A stretch of 64,000 bases of DNA from JAUWGC01 sp963753055 (GTDB lineage: Bacteria; Bacteroidota; Bacteroidia; Bacteroidales; B18-G4), in the NCBI GenBank assembly GCA_963753055.1, contig CAVWAP010000004.1, positions 744,001-808,000 on the forward strand, read 5' to 3'. The translations under genes and the position numbers were made by a program. Position 1 is the stretch's first letter; the number at the start of each line of letters is the position of its first letter. This document shows, piece after piece, positions 1-9,602 of this stretch. Below the pieces are notes generated by a model. The model saw nothing but the letters and a program-made list of their open reading frames with translations. It made no database searches and had not been told where the DNA came from.

Positions 1-3000
1 GTATTTCAAGACCAAATTACCTGTTTGAAACCAGCTGGGAAATTTGTAATAAGGTTGGTGGTATTTATACAGTATTATCAACCAAAGCTCTGACATTGGT
101 AAGCGAATTGAAGGATAATTATATCCTGATCGGCCCCGATGTTTGGAAGGAAACCATTGAAAATCCTGATTTCATTGAAGACCCAACCATTTTTAGGTCC
201 TGGCGGGAAAAGGCCAGGCGTGAAGGCTTAAACATCCGCTTAGGAAGATGGAATGTTGCAGGCAGGCCTATCGTGATCCTGGTTGATTTCACACCGTATT
301 TTACAGACAAGGATAAAATATTTTTCGAATTCTGGGAGAATTATAAACTGGATTCGCTTACCGGCCAATGGGACTATATTGAGCCTGCATTGTTTGGTTA
401 TGCTGCGGCCCTGGTGATTGAAAGCTTTTATGATTTTAACCTTTCTGCCGAGGATAAGATTGTTGCGCAGTTTCATGAATGGATGACCGGCACGGGAATA
501 CTGTACCTGCGTGAAAATGTACCTCAGGTTGGTACAATCTTTACTACTCATGCGACAGTCCTTGGAAGGTCTATTGCGGGAAACGGGCTACCTCTTTATG
601 AGCAGATGCAACAATTTAACCCAACACAGCTGGCAAAAGAGTTTGGTGTTCTTTCCAAGTACTCTTTGGAAAAACTATCAGCCCGGGAAGCTGATTGCTT
701 TACAACCGTGAGTGAGATTACTTCAAAAGAATGCGAGTCGTTCCTTGATAAAAATGTTGATGTAATCACTGTGAATGGATTTGAGAATTCTTTTGTCCCT
801 GATGAGCTGAGTTTTGATAAGAAAAGGGGAGAGGCAAGGGAAAAGATCATTAATGTTGTCAAGGGTATGCTGAACCAGGAAATACCAGATGATGCAGTCC
901 TTACGCTCAATAGTGGGAGGTATGAATTTAGTAATAAAGGCATTGATCTCTTTGTAGATGCCCTGGGGAAACTAAATAAAACTCCTGACCTGGACCGTAC
1001 CATCGTTGCGATGATTGCTGTGCCGGCACATCAGTCTGGTTTAAGGACTGACCTGTTAAACCGCATCGGGCAACCAGATTTCAATAATCCTTTGTCGGAA
1101 GAATATTTGACTCATCATCTCTATGATGAATCCAATGATCCTGTACTTAAACTGGCCAGGGAGAATGAATTGCTGAACCGCCCCGGAGACAAGGTTAAGT
1201 TGATTTTCGTTCCAGCATACCTGGATGGGAACGACGGGATCTTCAACATGCCTTATTATGATTTCCTGATCGGCTTCGACCTGACAATATTTCCATCATA
1301 CTATGAACCATGGGGCTATACGCCACTTGAAAGTGCTGCATTTCATATCCCGACAATAACAACGAATGTTGCTGGATTTGGCTTGTGGGTTCAGAATGAT
1401 TTTGGTGCTGACCAAAAGGGCGTTCATGTCATTGACCGGTCTAAAGAAAGCCATCAATCAGTTGATGAAATTCTACATCTTTTAAAGGAATTTATTGGGT
1501 ATAGCCAGGAGCAAAAGGTATCAGCAAATCATGATGCTTATGAGATATCGCAGCAGGCTTTATGGGAGAACTTCATTGATAATTATTATCATGCCTACTC
1601 AATCGCCCTGGTGAAGGCTGAAGAGAGAGAAGAACTTTTCAAAGGCAAACAACAGCAATATCAATTCTTTGAATATAAGGATGTTAGCTTAAAGGAACCT
1701 TCATGGAAGAAGATAGTGGTTGAAACGGAATTTCCAAATAAGCTTAAAGGTTTAAGGGAGCTTGCAGGCAATATCTGGTGGTCATGGAATTGTGATGCAG
1801 TTGAGCTTTTTGAAATGATTGACCCATCAGCCTGGAAGAAACTTCATCACAACCCCTTGCCATTGCTTGAGTCTCTTTCTTTTGAGCGGTTAATGGAATT
1901 AGAGAATGATGCAGGCTTCATTGAGAAGTTACAGGCAGTGCATTCACGCTTTAAGAAATACATTTATGATGCTGAAAATAATAAGGAAGAGCTGGTTGCT
2001 TATTTCAGTATGGAGTTTGGGTTACATGAATCATTGAAGTTATATTCCGGTGGCTTGGGCATTCTTGCAGGGGACTATCTTAAAGAAGCCAGTGACAGCA
2101 ACAAGACCATGGTTGGTGTCGGGCTTTTATACCGCAATGGATATTTCCAGCAACAGCTGACCGCCTCTGGGGAGCAGGTCTCAGTCCTGGAACCACAACG
2201 CTTCAGCCAGCTCCCATTGGAACCGGTCAGGGATAAGGCAGGTGACTGGATCAAGGTAAATATTGCCTTGCCCGGGAGGACTTTGACAGCCAAGGTATGG
2301 AAGCTCATGGTTGGCAGAATACCCTTGTACCTCCTTGATGCGGATATCAGCGACAACAACGAGAAGGACAGGACCATAACCCATCAGCTCTACGGAGGTG
2401 ACCTTGAGAACCGGCTTAAGCAGGAATTGCTTCTCGGTGTTGGAGGCATCAGGATGCTTGAGGAACTGGGGATCAAAGCAAGGGTTTATCACTGTAATGA
2501 AGGGCATGCGGCTTTCATAGGTATAGAACGGCTCAGAAGATACGTACAGATACTGAAGCTGTCTTTCAACCAGGCCCTGGAAGTCGTTCGTTCAACAACG
2601 TTATTTACGACTCATACACCGGTACCAGCCGGGCATGATGCTTTTAGTGAGGAATTACTGAGAACTTATATTCCCCATTACGCTGAAAGGTTAAATATTC
2701 CCTGGTCCGACTTTATGAACCTGGGCAGGATTATACCTAATAACGTACAGGAGAAATTTTCCATGAGTGTCCTTGCAGCAAGATTGTCACAGGAAATTAA
2801 TGGTGTTAGTAAGATCCATGGGAATGTTTCCAGAGAAATGTTCAAGGATCTTTATCCAGGTTACTTCCCTCATGAGTTGCATATCGACCATGTTACAAAT
2901 GGAGTGCACATGCCAACATGGGCTGCTCAATCCATTAAAAATATCTGGGGCAAAGTAGATCAGGTCCCGGATGAAGAAATCTGGAACATAAGGAAGGAAT

Positions 3001-4178
3001 TAAAAAGGAACCTGATTAGCTTTCTAAAAGAAAGGCTTAAAGAGGATATGACAAGGCGGCAGGAATCACCAAACCTGGTCATCAAGGCATTGGATTCACT
3101 GAATGAAGACACCTTGCTCATAGGGTTTGCAAGAAGGTTTGCGACATACAAGAGGGCTGATCTTATTTTCCATAACCTGGATCGCCTGGCAAAAATACTT
3201 AACAACCCGGAACACTCAGTGCAGATGATCTTCGCTGGGAAGGCGCACCCTAATGATAAGGCCGGGCAGGATCTTATTAAAAGGATCATTGCCATCTCCC
3301 GCGAAAAGGAATTTCTTGGGAAGATATTCTTCGTGGAGAATTACGATATGGAAATTGGCCGAATGCTGGTCCAGGGTGTTGATGTATGGCTGAATACTCC
3401 AACGAGGCCGTTGGAAGCTTCTGGGACGAGCGGACAGAAAGCCGCATTGAATGGTGTCCTGAACTTTAGCGTACTCGACGGCTGGTGGGCGGAGGGATAT
3501 ACACAAGGCGGTGGCTGGGCCATTACAGAAGCGAGGACATACGATAATCAGCAATTTCAGAACGAGCTGGATGCAGAAACCATTTATAATATGATTGAGG
3601 ATGATATTCTTCCACTTTACTATATTACAGATGATCAGGGCGTTCCGATTGACTGGGTGCAGTGTATTAAAAAAGACATCAGTGAGATTGCTCCTAACTT
3701 CACCATGAAGAGAATGATGGATGATTATTATAATAAGTTCTATAATAAAATGTTTGTCCGCAGCAAGATCCTGAAAGATGCAGGGTACGCGGAAGCAAAG
3801 GCTCTGGCAAGATGGAAGGAAGATATCAGGAATGCCTGGGATAATATGGAGATTCTTTCTGTGAAGGTACCTAATGCCAATAAAAAACCATTGAAGCTGG
3901 GTCAATTATTTAAAGCTGAAATAGAGATCAAGACGGCCGGTATCAATGCCTCAGATCTGGGTGTCGAAATCCTCTTTGGAAAACCAATACATGGTGTGGT
4001 TGAGCAACCATTATTTGTTAAACCATTGCATCTGAAAGGAGAAGAGGACGGGAAAGTGACATTTACTTGTTCATTCAAAGCAGAACATTCTGGTCGCCTG
4101 GATTATGCTTTCAGGATATACCCAACTGGTGAATTACTTCCCCATAGACAGGATTTTAACCTGGTCCGATGGATTTAA
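1..4178 (+). CDS. Glycogen synthase (GT3) - alpha-glucan phosphorylase (GT35) fusion, 5' end cut by window
   Basis: The reading frame is open from the first bases of the window (visible residues ...RPNYLFETSWEICNKVGGIY), so the true start lies upstream. The NKVGGIYTV stretch is the UDP-glucose-binding start of eukaryote-type glycogen synthase (GT3). The motif FPSYYEPWGYTPLES, about 430 residues in, is the GT3 catalytic Glu region. From about residue 590 a second enzyme begins (NIWWSWNCDAVELFE), and it is an alpha-glucan phosphorylase (GT35): EGHAAF, THTPVPAGHD and the PLP-lysine motif EASGTSGQKAALNG are all present. One polypeptide therefore carries a glycogen-building and a glycogen-breaking domain. 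Both halves keep their key residues. The family is known in Bacteroidota, often annotated only as phosphorylase. Cytosolic; no signal peptide is visible in this portion. Confidence 0.93.
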   Translation, partial: ISRPNYLFETSWEICNKVGGIYTVLSTKALTLVSELKDNYILIGPDVWKETIENPDFIEDPTIFRSWREKARREGLNIRLGRWNVAGRPIVILVDFTPYFTDKDKIFFEFWENYKLDSLTGQWDYIEPALFGYAAALVIESFYDFNLSAEDKIVAQFHEWMTGTGILYLRENVPQVGTIFTTHATVLGRSIAGNGLPLYEQMQQFNPTQLAKEFGVLSKYSLEKLSAREADCFTTVSEITSKECESFLDKNVDVITVNGFENSFVPDELSFDKKRGEAREKIINVVKGMLNQEIPDDAVLTLNSGRYEFSNKGIDLFVDALGKLNKTPDLDRTIVAMIAVPAHQSGLRTDLLNRIGQPDFNNPLSEEYLTHHLYDESNDPVLKLARENELLNRPGDKVKLIFVPAYLDGNDGIFNMPYYDFLIGFDLTIFPSYYEPWGYTPLESAAFHIPTITTNVAGFGLWVQNDFGADQKGVHVIDRSKESHQSVDEILHLLKEFIGYSQEQKVSANHDAYEISQQALWENFIDNYYHAYSIALVKAEEREELFKGKQQQYQFFEYKDVSLKEPSWKKIVVETEFPNKLKGLRELAGNIWWSWNCDAVELFEMIDPSAWKKLHHNPLPLLESLSFERLMELENDAGFIEKLQAVHSRFKKYIYDAENNKEELVAYFSMEFGLHESLKLYSGGLGILAGDYLKEASDSNKTMVGVGLLYRNGYFQQQLTASGEQVSVLEPQRFSQLPLEPVRDKAGDWIKVNIALPGRTLTAKVWKLMVGRIPLYLLDADISDNNEKDRTITHQLYGGDLENRLKQELLLGVGGIRMLEELGIKARVYHCNEGHAAFIGIERLRRYVQILKLSFNQALEVVRSTTLFTTHTPVPAGHDAFSEELLRTYIPHYAERLNIPWSDFMNLGRIIPNNVQEKFSMSVLAARLSQEINGVSKIHGNVSREMFKDLYPGYFPHELHIDHVTNGVHMPTWAAQSIKNIWGKVDQVPDEEIWNIRKELKRNLISFLKERLKEDMTRRQESPNLVIKALDSLNEDTLLIGFARRFATYKRADLIFHNLDRLAKILNNPEHSVQMIFAGKAHPNDKAGQDLIKRIIAISREKEFLGKIFFVENYDMEIGRMLVQGVDVWLNTPTRPLEASGTSGQKAALNGVLNFSVLDGWWAEGYTQGGGWAITEARTYDNQQFQNELDAETIYNMIEDDILPLYYITDDQGVPIDWVQCIKKDISEIAPNFTMKRMMDDYYNKFYNKMFVRSKILKDAGYAEAKALARWKEDIRNAWDNMEILSVKVPNANKKPLKLGQLFKAEIEIKTAGINASDLGVEILFGKPIHGVVEQPLFVKPLHLKGEEDGKVTFTCSFKAEHSGRLDYAFRIYPTGELLPHRQDFNLVRWI

Positions 4179-4189
4179 TGCGCTTTCAT

Positions 4190-4197
4190 TATCTTTG
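4190..4197 (+). promoter_or_regulatory. Candidate -7 box (TATCTTTG) for fabG
   Basis: TATCTTTG fits the Bacteroidota -7 consensus TAnnTTTG and lies 23 bases before the fabG ATG, inside the short gap after the glycogen gene. No clear TTG -33 element is seen at the right distance, so this is a moderate call. Confidence 0.45.
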
Positions 4198-4220
4198 AAT
4201 AAAATATAAAAATATCCTAT

Positions 4221-4967
4221 ATGAAACTTTTAGAAGGTAAAACAGCTTTGATCACAGGTGCTGCCCGCGGAATTGGCCGTGCTATCGCACTGAAGTTTGC
4301 AGCAGAAGGGGCGAATGTCGCCTTTACTGACATAACCCTGGATCAAAATATGCAAAGCCTGGAAAAAGAAATCAATGCATTTGGAGTGAAAGGTAAAGGC
4401 TATGTTTCTGATGCAAGTTCCCTGGAGTCAAGTGAGGTAGTTGCAAAAGAAGTTGTTGATGATTTTGGAAGTATTGATGTTCTGGTCAATAATGCCGGTA
4501 TCACAAGGGATACTTTGCTCCTGAGAATGACAGAAGGAGATTGGGACCTTGTAATGAAGGTAAACCTGAAATCAGTATTTAACCTGACAAAGGCTGTCCA
4601 AAGGACCATGCTCAAGCAAAGATCCGGCTCCATCATTAATATGAGCTCGGTAGTTGGTGTCAGTGGGAATGCAGGACAATCCAATTATTCAGCCAGTAAA
4701 GCTGGTATCATCGGCTTTACAAAATCGATTGCTGCCGAATTGGGCTCAAGAAATATCCGCTGCAATGCAATAGCTCCTGGATTTATTGAGACGGAAATGA
4801 CAGAAAAGCTGCCTGATGATGTCCGGGAAGAATGGACAAAGACAATCCCCTTACAACGTGCCGGAACTCCTGAAGATGTTGCAGATGTGTCTTTATTCCT
4901 GGCATCTGACCTGTCGAGTTACGTTACAGCCCAGGTTTTCAATGTTTGTGGCGGGATGAATCGCTAA
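4221..4967 (+). CDS. fabG: 3-oxoacyl-[ACP] reductase
   Basis: 248 residues, the usual FabG length. This is a short-chain dehydrogenase with the cofactor motif TGAARGIG (residues 12-19), NNAG, the catalytic Ser in INMSSVVG, the YxxxK pair in NYSASKAG and the C-terminal CGGMNR typical of FabG. It reduces 3-oxoacyl-ACP with NADPH in fatty-acid elongation in the cytosol. Its own candidate -7 box lies 23 bases upstream. Another short-chain reductase is possible, but the whole-length match to FabG features is good. Confidence 0.93.
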   Translation: MKLLEGKTALITGAARGIGRAIALKFAAEGANVAFTDITLDQNMQSLEKEINAFGVKGKGYVSDASSLESSEVVAKEVVDDFGSIDVLVNNAGITRDTLLLRMTEGDWDLVMKVNLKSVFNLTKAVQRTMLKQRSGSIINMSSVVGVSGNAGQSNYSASKAGIIGFTKSIAAELGSRNIRCNAIAPGFIETEMTEKLPDDVREEWTKTIPLQRAGTPEDVADVSLFLASDLSSYVTAQVFNVCGGMNR

Positions 4968-4989
4968 TCTCCGGGAATCCCGATAAAAT

Positions 4990-7098
4990 ATGAATCTTAA
5001 CCTTGTCACTGGTTACCCGTTGTGGTTTGCTTTATTATGCCTGGTCCTTGGCATTATCTATGCAATGGCTTTGTATTTCAGGGAAAGGAAACATGAGTTT
5101 CCAAAAAACCTGGTAAGGCTGATGAGCGCATTTCGTTTTTTGATTGTAAGCATCTTAAGCTTTTTCCTCCTCTCTCCCTTACTTGAAACAATTAACCGGT
5201 CGACCGAAAAACCCATAATCATAATAGGACAGGATAACTCGGCCTCAATACTAAATGGCGATTCAGTATATTACAGATCAGGGTATTACAAGCAATTCAA
5301 TGAAGCTATTGAAAACTTAAGGCAGGATTATGAAGTACGCTTGTACACCATAGGTGAAAACATTACTCCTGTTGATGAGGCAAAAATGGATTCAGTAAAT
5401 ATTCATTTCGATGAGAAGTTGTCTGACCTTGCTTCCTTTTTCGACGAGGTGGAAATCATTTACTCAAACAGAAATGTGGGGGCCGTAATATTTGCCAGTG
5501 ATGGCATTTTTAATAAGGGGATAAGTCCTGTATATTCTGCAGCAAATCTTTCCTATCCTTTGTACACGATAGGACTTGGTGATACGAGTATTCAACGGGA
5601 TATCATTCTTAAAAGGTTGAATTATAACAGGATTGCATTTAAAGGGAATGAGTTTCCCATCGAGGTGCAGGTGAATGCGAACAAATGCAAGTCGCACACA
5701 GCTGTTATTTCCATTGTTCATAATGGAAGTACGATTGCCAGGGAAACCCTGAAGATCAACAATGACAGGTTTTCTGGTGCACACCTTTTCAATATCACAG
5801 CGGAGCGAACAGGGTTACAGAGATTTCGTGTGATCGTATCAGCGCTGGAGGATGAAACCAATGCTCGAAATAACTTCATGGATGCCTATGTGGATATCCT
5901 TGAAGCAAAACAGAAGGTATTGATCCTGGCCAATTCTCCACATCCAGATATAACGGCGATTAAGCAGGCACTGGGTGATAATTTAAATTATGAGGTCAAG
6001 GATTATTTGCTCTCGGAATTTTCAGAACCCATAGATGCATATAACCTCGTTGTTTTGCATCAGTTACCTTCATTTAATCCATTATCAGCCAGGTTGATCA
6101 ACGAGCTTAACCGCTCAAATGTTCCTGTCTTGTATATCATTGGATTGCAAACTGACTTAAGTACATTTAATGGTCTAAAAACCGGCTTGACCATCAATTT
6201 TCGTGAAAGAAACAGGTTCAGTGAAACACAAGCCGCCTTTAACGAGGCTTTTGTCTTGTTCAGGCTCAGTGAAGAAGAGATCAGGTCCCTTAGCTTGTAC
6301 CCTCCGCTTTACTCCACTTTTGGAGAATATAATGTAATCAGGAATGCAGATATTTTATTCTATCAAAAAATTGGAGCTGTCACAACTGAACTGCCCCTGG
6401 CAATGATAAACAAGAGCCTTGATAAAAAGATAGCTGTCATTACTGGTGATGGAATATGGAAATGGAGGATTACAAATTATATGCGGACGGGAAACCATAA
6501 CACCTTTAACAGGATCATTGATAAGCTGGTGCAATACCTTTCTATCCAGGAGGATAAAAGATTATTCCGTGTGCATATCCCACAGACTTTCTATGAAAAT
6601 GAAAATGTAATCTTTGATGCATCTTTATACAATGAAAGTTATGAGCCGGTGAATGTGCCTGAGGTTGAACTCGTTATTACCAGTTCTGAAGGAAACCAGT
6701 ACGATTATAATTTTAATAAATACGGCGAGGCTTATACCCTGAATGCCGGTGGATTCCCTGTAGGTGATTATCAATATAAAGCAAGGGTCAAACTGGGTAC
6801 GAAGACATATAGTGATGCCGGTGGATTCTCCATTCTGCCGCTGGAAATAGAACTCAGCTCGACAGTTGCTGACCATAACCTCATGTATCGCTTGGCTAAT
6901 GCAAATAATGGCCTGATGCTTTCTGACAATCAAATAGATGAGCTGCCTGCATTGATCAGATCCAGGGAAGATGTGAAGCCGGTGATCTATCTACAAAAGC
7001 GCTTTACAGACCTGATTAATTTGCCTTGGATATTTGTGCTGCTGGTGATATTGCTTGCTGCGGAGTGGTTCCTGCGAAAGTATGCAGGAAGCTATTAA
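4990..7098 (+). CDS. VWA-like multi-pass membrane protein
   Basis: 702 residues. Two N-terminal membrane segments (about residues 9-27 and 45-62) are followed by a segment resembling a von Willebrand A domain (IIIIGQDNSASI..., with ASDGIFNKG later), a long extracytoplasmic region with beta-rich stretches, and a single C-terminal membrane helix (WIFVLLVILLAAEWFL). This layout matches the BatA/BatB-like VWA membrane proteins common in Bacteroidota, whose exact job is unclear. The metal-ion site is DNSAS rather than the canonical DxSxS. It starts 22 bases after fabG, and a 7-bp tandem repeat follows its stop. Function not assigned. Confidence 0.75.
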   Translation: MNLNLVTGYPLWFALLCLVLGIIYAMALYFRERKHEFPKNLVRLMSAFRFLIVSILSFFLLSPLLETINRSTEKPIIIIGQDNSASILNGDSVYYRSGYYKQFNEAIENLRQDYEVRLYTIGENITPVDEAKMDSVNIHFDEKLSDLASFFDEVEIIYSNRNVGAVIFASDGIFNKGISPVYSAANLSYPLYTIGLGDTSIQRDIILKRLNYNRIAFKGNEFPIEVQVNANKCKSHTAVISIVHNGSTIARETLKINNDRFSGAHLFNITAERTGLQRFRVIVSALEDETNARNNFMDAYVDILEAKQKVLILANSPHPDITAIKQALGDNLNYEVKDYLLSEFSEPIDAYNLVVLHQLPSFNPLSARLINELNRSNVPVLYIIGLQTDLSTFNGLKTGLTINFRERNRFSETQAAFNEAFVLFRLSEEEIRSLSLYPPLYSTFGEYNVIRNADILFYQKIGAVTTELPLAMINKSLDKKIAVITGDGIWKWRITNYMRTGNHNTFNRIIDKLVQYLSIQEDKRLFRVHIPQTFYENENVIFDASLYNESYEPVNVPEVELVITSSEGNQYDYNFNKYGEAYTLNAGGFPVGDYQYKARVKLGTKTYSDAGGFSILPLEIELSSTVADHNLMYRLANANNGLMLSDNQIDELPALIRSREDVKPVIYLQKRFTDLINLPWIFVLLVILLAAEWFLRKYAGSY

Positions 7099-7102
7099 TC
7101 AT

Positions 7103-7130
7103 TGTCAACTGTCAATTGTCAACTGTCAAC
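7103..7130. repeat. 7-bp tandem array (TGTCAAC/T, 4 units)
   Basis: Four contiguous heptamers TGTCAAC, TGTCAAT, TGTCAAC, TGTCAAC fill most of the 42-base gap between the VWA-like gene and the M48 protease gene. One of about a dozen arrays in this window with the same period but different unit sequences. Confidence 0.9.
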
Positions 7131-7140
7131 TAATTGAACT

Positions 7141-8373
7141 ATGGTAGATACTTTGCTTTATATTATAATTGGGATTATTGTTTTTGACTATGTTTTCGAG
7201 CGGATACTTGATTACCTGAATTCAACATATTGGAGTGATGAGTTGCCTGCAGAGCTCAGCGATATTTATGATGCTGATAAGTACAGAAAATCACAACAGT
7301 ATCTGAAAGTAAAGCAGCGTTTTTCATTCATTGTGAGTTCTGTTTCTTTCATAGCGATGATACTGATGCTCGTTCTTGGTGGGTTTGCATACCTGGACGT
7401 GTTCGTCAGGACCATTACAATTCACCCCATTCTGATGGCTTTGCTGTTTTTTGGAATCTTAGGCCTGGCTGCCGATATTCTCGCAACTCCTTTCTCCATA
7501 TACAATACATTCGTTATTGAAGCGCGTTTCGGATTCAATAAAACGACCATCAAGACATTCATCCTGGATAAATTCAAAGGCCTGTTATTGTCTGTCATAA
7601 TAGGAGGAGGACTGATTTCACTGATCATCTGGATCTATATGTCAACCGGTTCATGGTTCTGGTTGGTTGCCTGGGCTGTGGTCAGTCTTTTTATGATTTT
7701 CATGACCATGTTTTACTCCAATGTTATTGTCCCTTTATTCAACAAGCAAGCGCCACTGGAAGATGGTGAACTACGCAATGCCATCGAAGCCTATTCATCA
7801 AAGGTAATGTTCAGGTTAAAAAATATTTTTGTACTGGATGGATCCAAGCGCAGCAGTAAAGCGAATGCCTACTTTGCAGGTCTAGGCAGGAAGAAAAGGA
7901 TAGTCCTTTTTGATACACTCATTAATGACCTTGCCAACCCCGAGCTGGTTGCAGTATTAGCCCATGAAGTCGGTCATTATAAGAAGAAACATACGCTTAT
8001 AGGAATGATCCTTTCTATTCTTCAGACTGGAATAATGTTTTTTATCCTGTCATTATTCCTCAATTATCCGGAGTTGTCGCAGGCGCTGGGAGCACAAGAA
8101 GCAAGTTTTCATCTTGGTGTGATAGCATTTGGATTATTATACAGCCCATTGTCGTTTATCATGGGTATTTTCATGAATATGATGTCGAGAAAACATGAGT
8201 ATGAAGCTGATCGGTTTGCAGGCAGCACTGACGACCCCGATGCCCTTGGCATGGCCTTGAAAAAATTGTCAGTTAATAATCTAAGCAACCTGCGGCCACA
8301 CCCATCTTATGTTTTCTTTCATTATTCACATCCGCCCATTCTCAAGCGCCTGGAAGCCCTTCAAAGGATTTAA
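7141..8373 (+). CDS. M48 family (Ste24-type) zinc metallopeptidase
   Basis: 410 residues, the length of bacterial Ste24/CAAX-protease-like enzymes. It has an N-terminal membrane segment, several further membrane helices (about 60-90, 95-120, 145-200 and 285-340), the zinc motif HEVGH at residues 275-279, and the third ligand in EYEADRFAG near residue 350. The fold and motif order fit subfamily M48A. In the membrane it would cleave or quality-control membrane proteins; since bacteria lack prenylation, its substrate is unknown. It sits alone between a 7-bp repeat array and a convergent small gene two bases away. Confidence 0.9.
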   Translation: MVDTLLYIIIGIIVFDYVFERILDYLNSTYWSDELPAELSDIYDADKYRKSQQYLKVKQRFSFIVSSVSFIAMILMLVLGGFAYLDVFVRTITIHPILMALLFFGILGLAADILATPFSIYNTFVIEARFGFNKTTIKTFILDKFKGLLLSVIIGGGLISLIIWIYMSTGSWFWLVAWAVVSLFMIFMTMFYSNVIVPLFNKQAPLEDGELRNAIEAYSSKVMFRLKNIFVLDGSKRSSKANAYFAGLGRKKRIVLFDTLINDLANPELVAVLAHEVGHYKKKHTLIGMILSILQTGIMFFILSLFLNYPELSQALGAQEASFHLGVIAFGLLYSPLSFIMGIFMNMMSRKHEYEADRFAGSTDDPDALGMALKKLSVNNLSNLRPHPSYVFFHYSHPPILKRLEALQRI

Positions 8374-8375
8374 AC

Positions 8376-8741
8376 TTATTCTTTTTCAAGTACAATGGTC
8401 GTGATCCGCATGGCCTTGTTGGAGTTAATCTTCCCGCTGGCTGTCATTGATACAACTTTAAAACCTTCACCTCTGAGATTATTCAAAGCTTTGGTTACTA
8501 TCTTGCTGTTATCAAGCAGGTAGGTATCATTGTATTTAAATGGTCCCAGATCAATAGTCTCTGTCTCTTCATTGGGATAGGTGATGATAATCTTGCTATT
8601 CACAATGGAAAAGTTCTCATAAACAATCATCGTGGCATAACCATCATCACTCGCTGGTACAGGCCTGAACGAGGAGAAAATCAACATGATGATCATACCG
8701 GATGCAAGTAATCCTGAAACAATAAAAAGTTTCTTTTTCAT
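8376..8741 (-). CDS. Small exported or membrane-anchored hypothetical protein
   Basis: 121 residues with an N-terminal hydrophobic segment (about residues 5-25, preceded by MKKK), followed by a soluble domain of about 90 residues predicted to lie outside the cytoplasm. No recognised motif. The DYATMIVYENF-like beginning of the soluble part and the regular hydrophobic spacing suggest a small alpha/beta domain. Convergent with the M48 gene (two-base gap). Not recognised; real because of length, signal-like N-terminus and the coding gap it fills. Confidence 0.65.
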   Translation of the reverse strand: MKKKLFIVSGLLASGMIIMLIFSSFRPVPASDDGYATMIVYENFSIVNSKIIITYPNEETETIDLGPFKYNDTYLLDNSKIVTKALNNLRGEGFKVVSMTASGKINSNKAMRITTIVLEKE

Positions 8742-8798
8742 TGAAGTAAGTGTTATGTTTTACAAAAAATATTTTAAACGAAAATAAGCATAATCAGA

Positions 8799-9602
8799 CT
8801 AAAGATCACGCTTCATCATAACGAGGTAAGTGATGCCAAGGAAAAAGGCAGTAAACCCAGTGACCAGGGCAACATCAGTGATGGCAATATAGTCCTGGAA
8901 TTCAACTCCGAATAGTTTCATCAATGCTGTATTGGGTACATCGATGAGGTTGGCAATATTATATAAAGGCATTACCACGTCCCAGGCATCCGGGAGTTGG
9001 TATACAACAATTGGTTCAATAACTACATAATAAAGCAATAGCAGGCCTAAAGCAAAGCCTGAACGCTTAACCAGGAAGCCTATCATGAAAGCAAAAACCA
9101 GGAAGCTGAAGATCTCGAGAAGGTAGCCTAGCAGAAATATAGATTTGCTAAAAATATCACCGAAGGAATAGCCACTGGAGTATATAAAACCCAGGATCAG
9201 CCCAACGATAAATATCAATGCTGTTGCTGCAAGGGAAATTAACGCAATGAAAAGGATCTTTGATTTTAGAAAGTCCAGCCGGCTCATACCTGCCATAACG
9301 TTTTGCCGAATAGTCTTATATGAAAATTCGTTGGTGATGAGAATGATGACCATGACAGCAAGGAAAATCTTGAAGTAACCTGCCAGAAATGTCAGGTTAT
9401 GCCATATATCAGGAAATGTATAGATGCTTATTTCAGGGATGGGTATGGGACTTCTTTGCCCTGCTTTGTCAAATACTTCGTTAATAAATCCCTGGGTGCC
9501 TGCAAAAACAATTGAGATCAGGATAATGTATAAGATGACCAATATCCAGAATACCCTGTTTGGCAAAACCTTGCGCAGTTCTATTTTGATGAACCTTATC
9601 AT
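8799..9602 (-). CDS. ABC-2 type transporter permease
   Basis: 267 residues with six hydrophobic segments (about 18-36, 67-90, 112-135, 147-170, 175-200, 235-260), the layout of ABC-2 permeases. Its start overlaps the stop of the upstream ATPase gene by four bases, so the two are translationally coupled. Together they form an export-type ABC transporter of the kind used for antibiotics, lipids or small envelope compounds. Substrate unknown. Confidence 0.85.
   Translation of the reverse strand: MIRFIKIELRKVLPNRVFWILVILYIILISIVFAGTQGFINEVFDKAGQRSPIPIPEISIYTFPDIWHNLTFLAGYFKIFLAVMVIILITNEFSYKTIRQNVMAGMSRLDFLKSKILFIALISLAATALIFIVGLILGFIYSSGYSFGDIFSKSIFLLGYLLEIFSFLVFAFMIGFLVKRSGFALGLLLLYYVVIEPIVVYQLPDAWDVVMPLYNIANLIDVPNTALMKLFGVEFQDYIAITDVALVTGFTAFFLGITYLVMMKRDL

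Noticed and set aside
3216..3905. 229-codon open frame antisense to the phosphorylase domain
   Set aside because: It lies wholly opposite a conserved enzyme with clear motifs; its translation has no domain signs and looks like a frame shadow.
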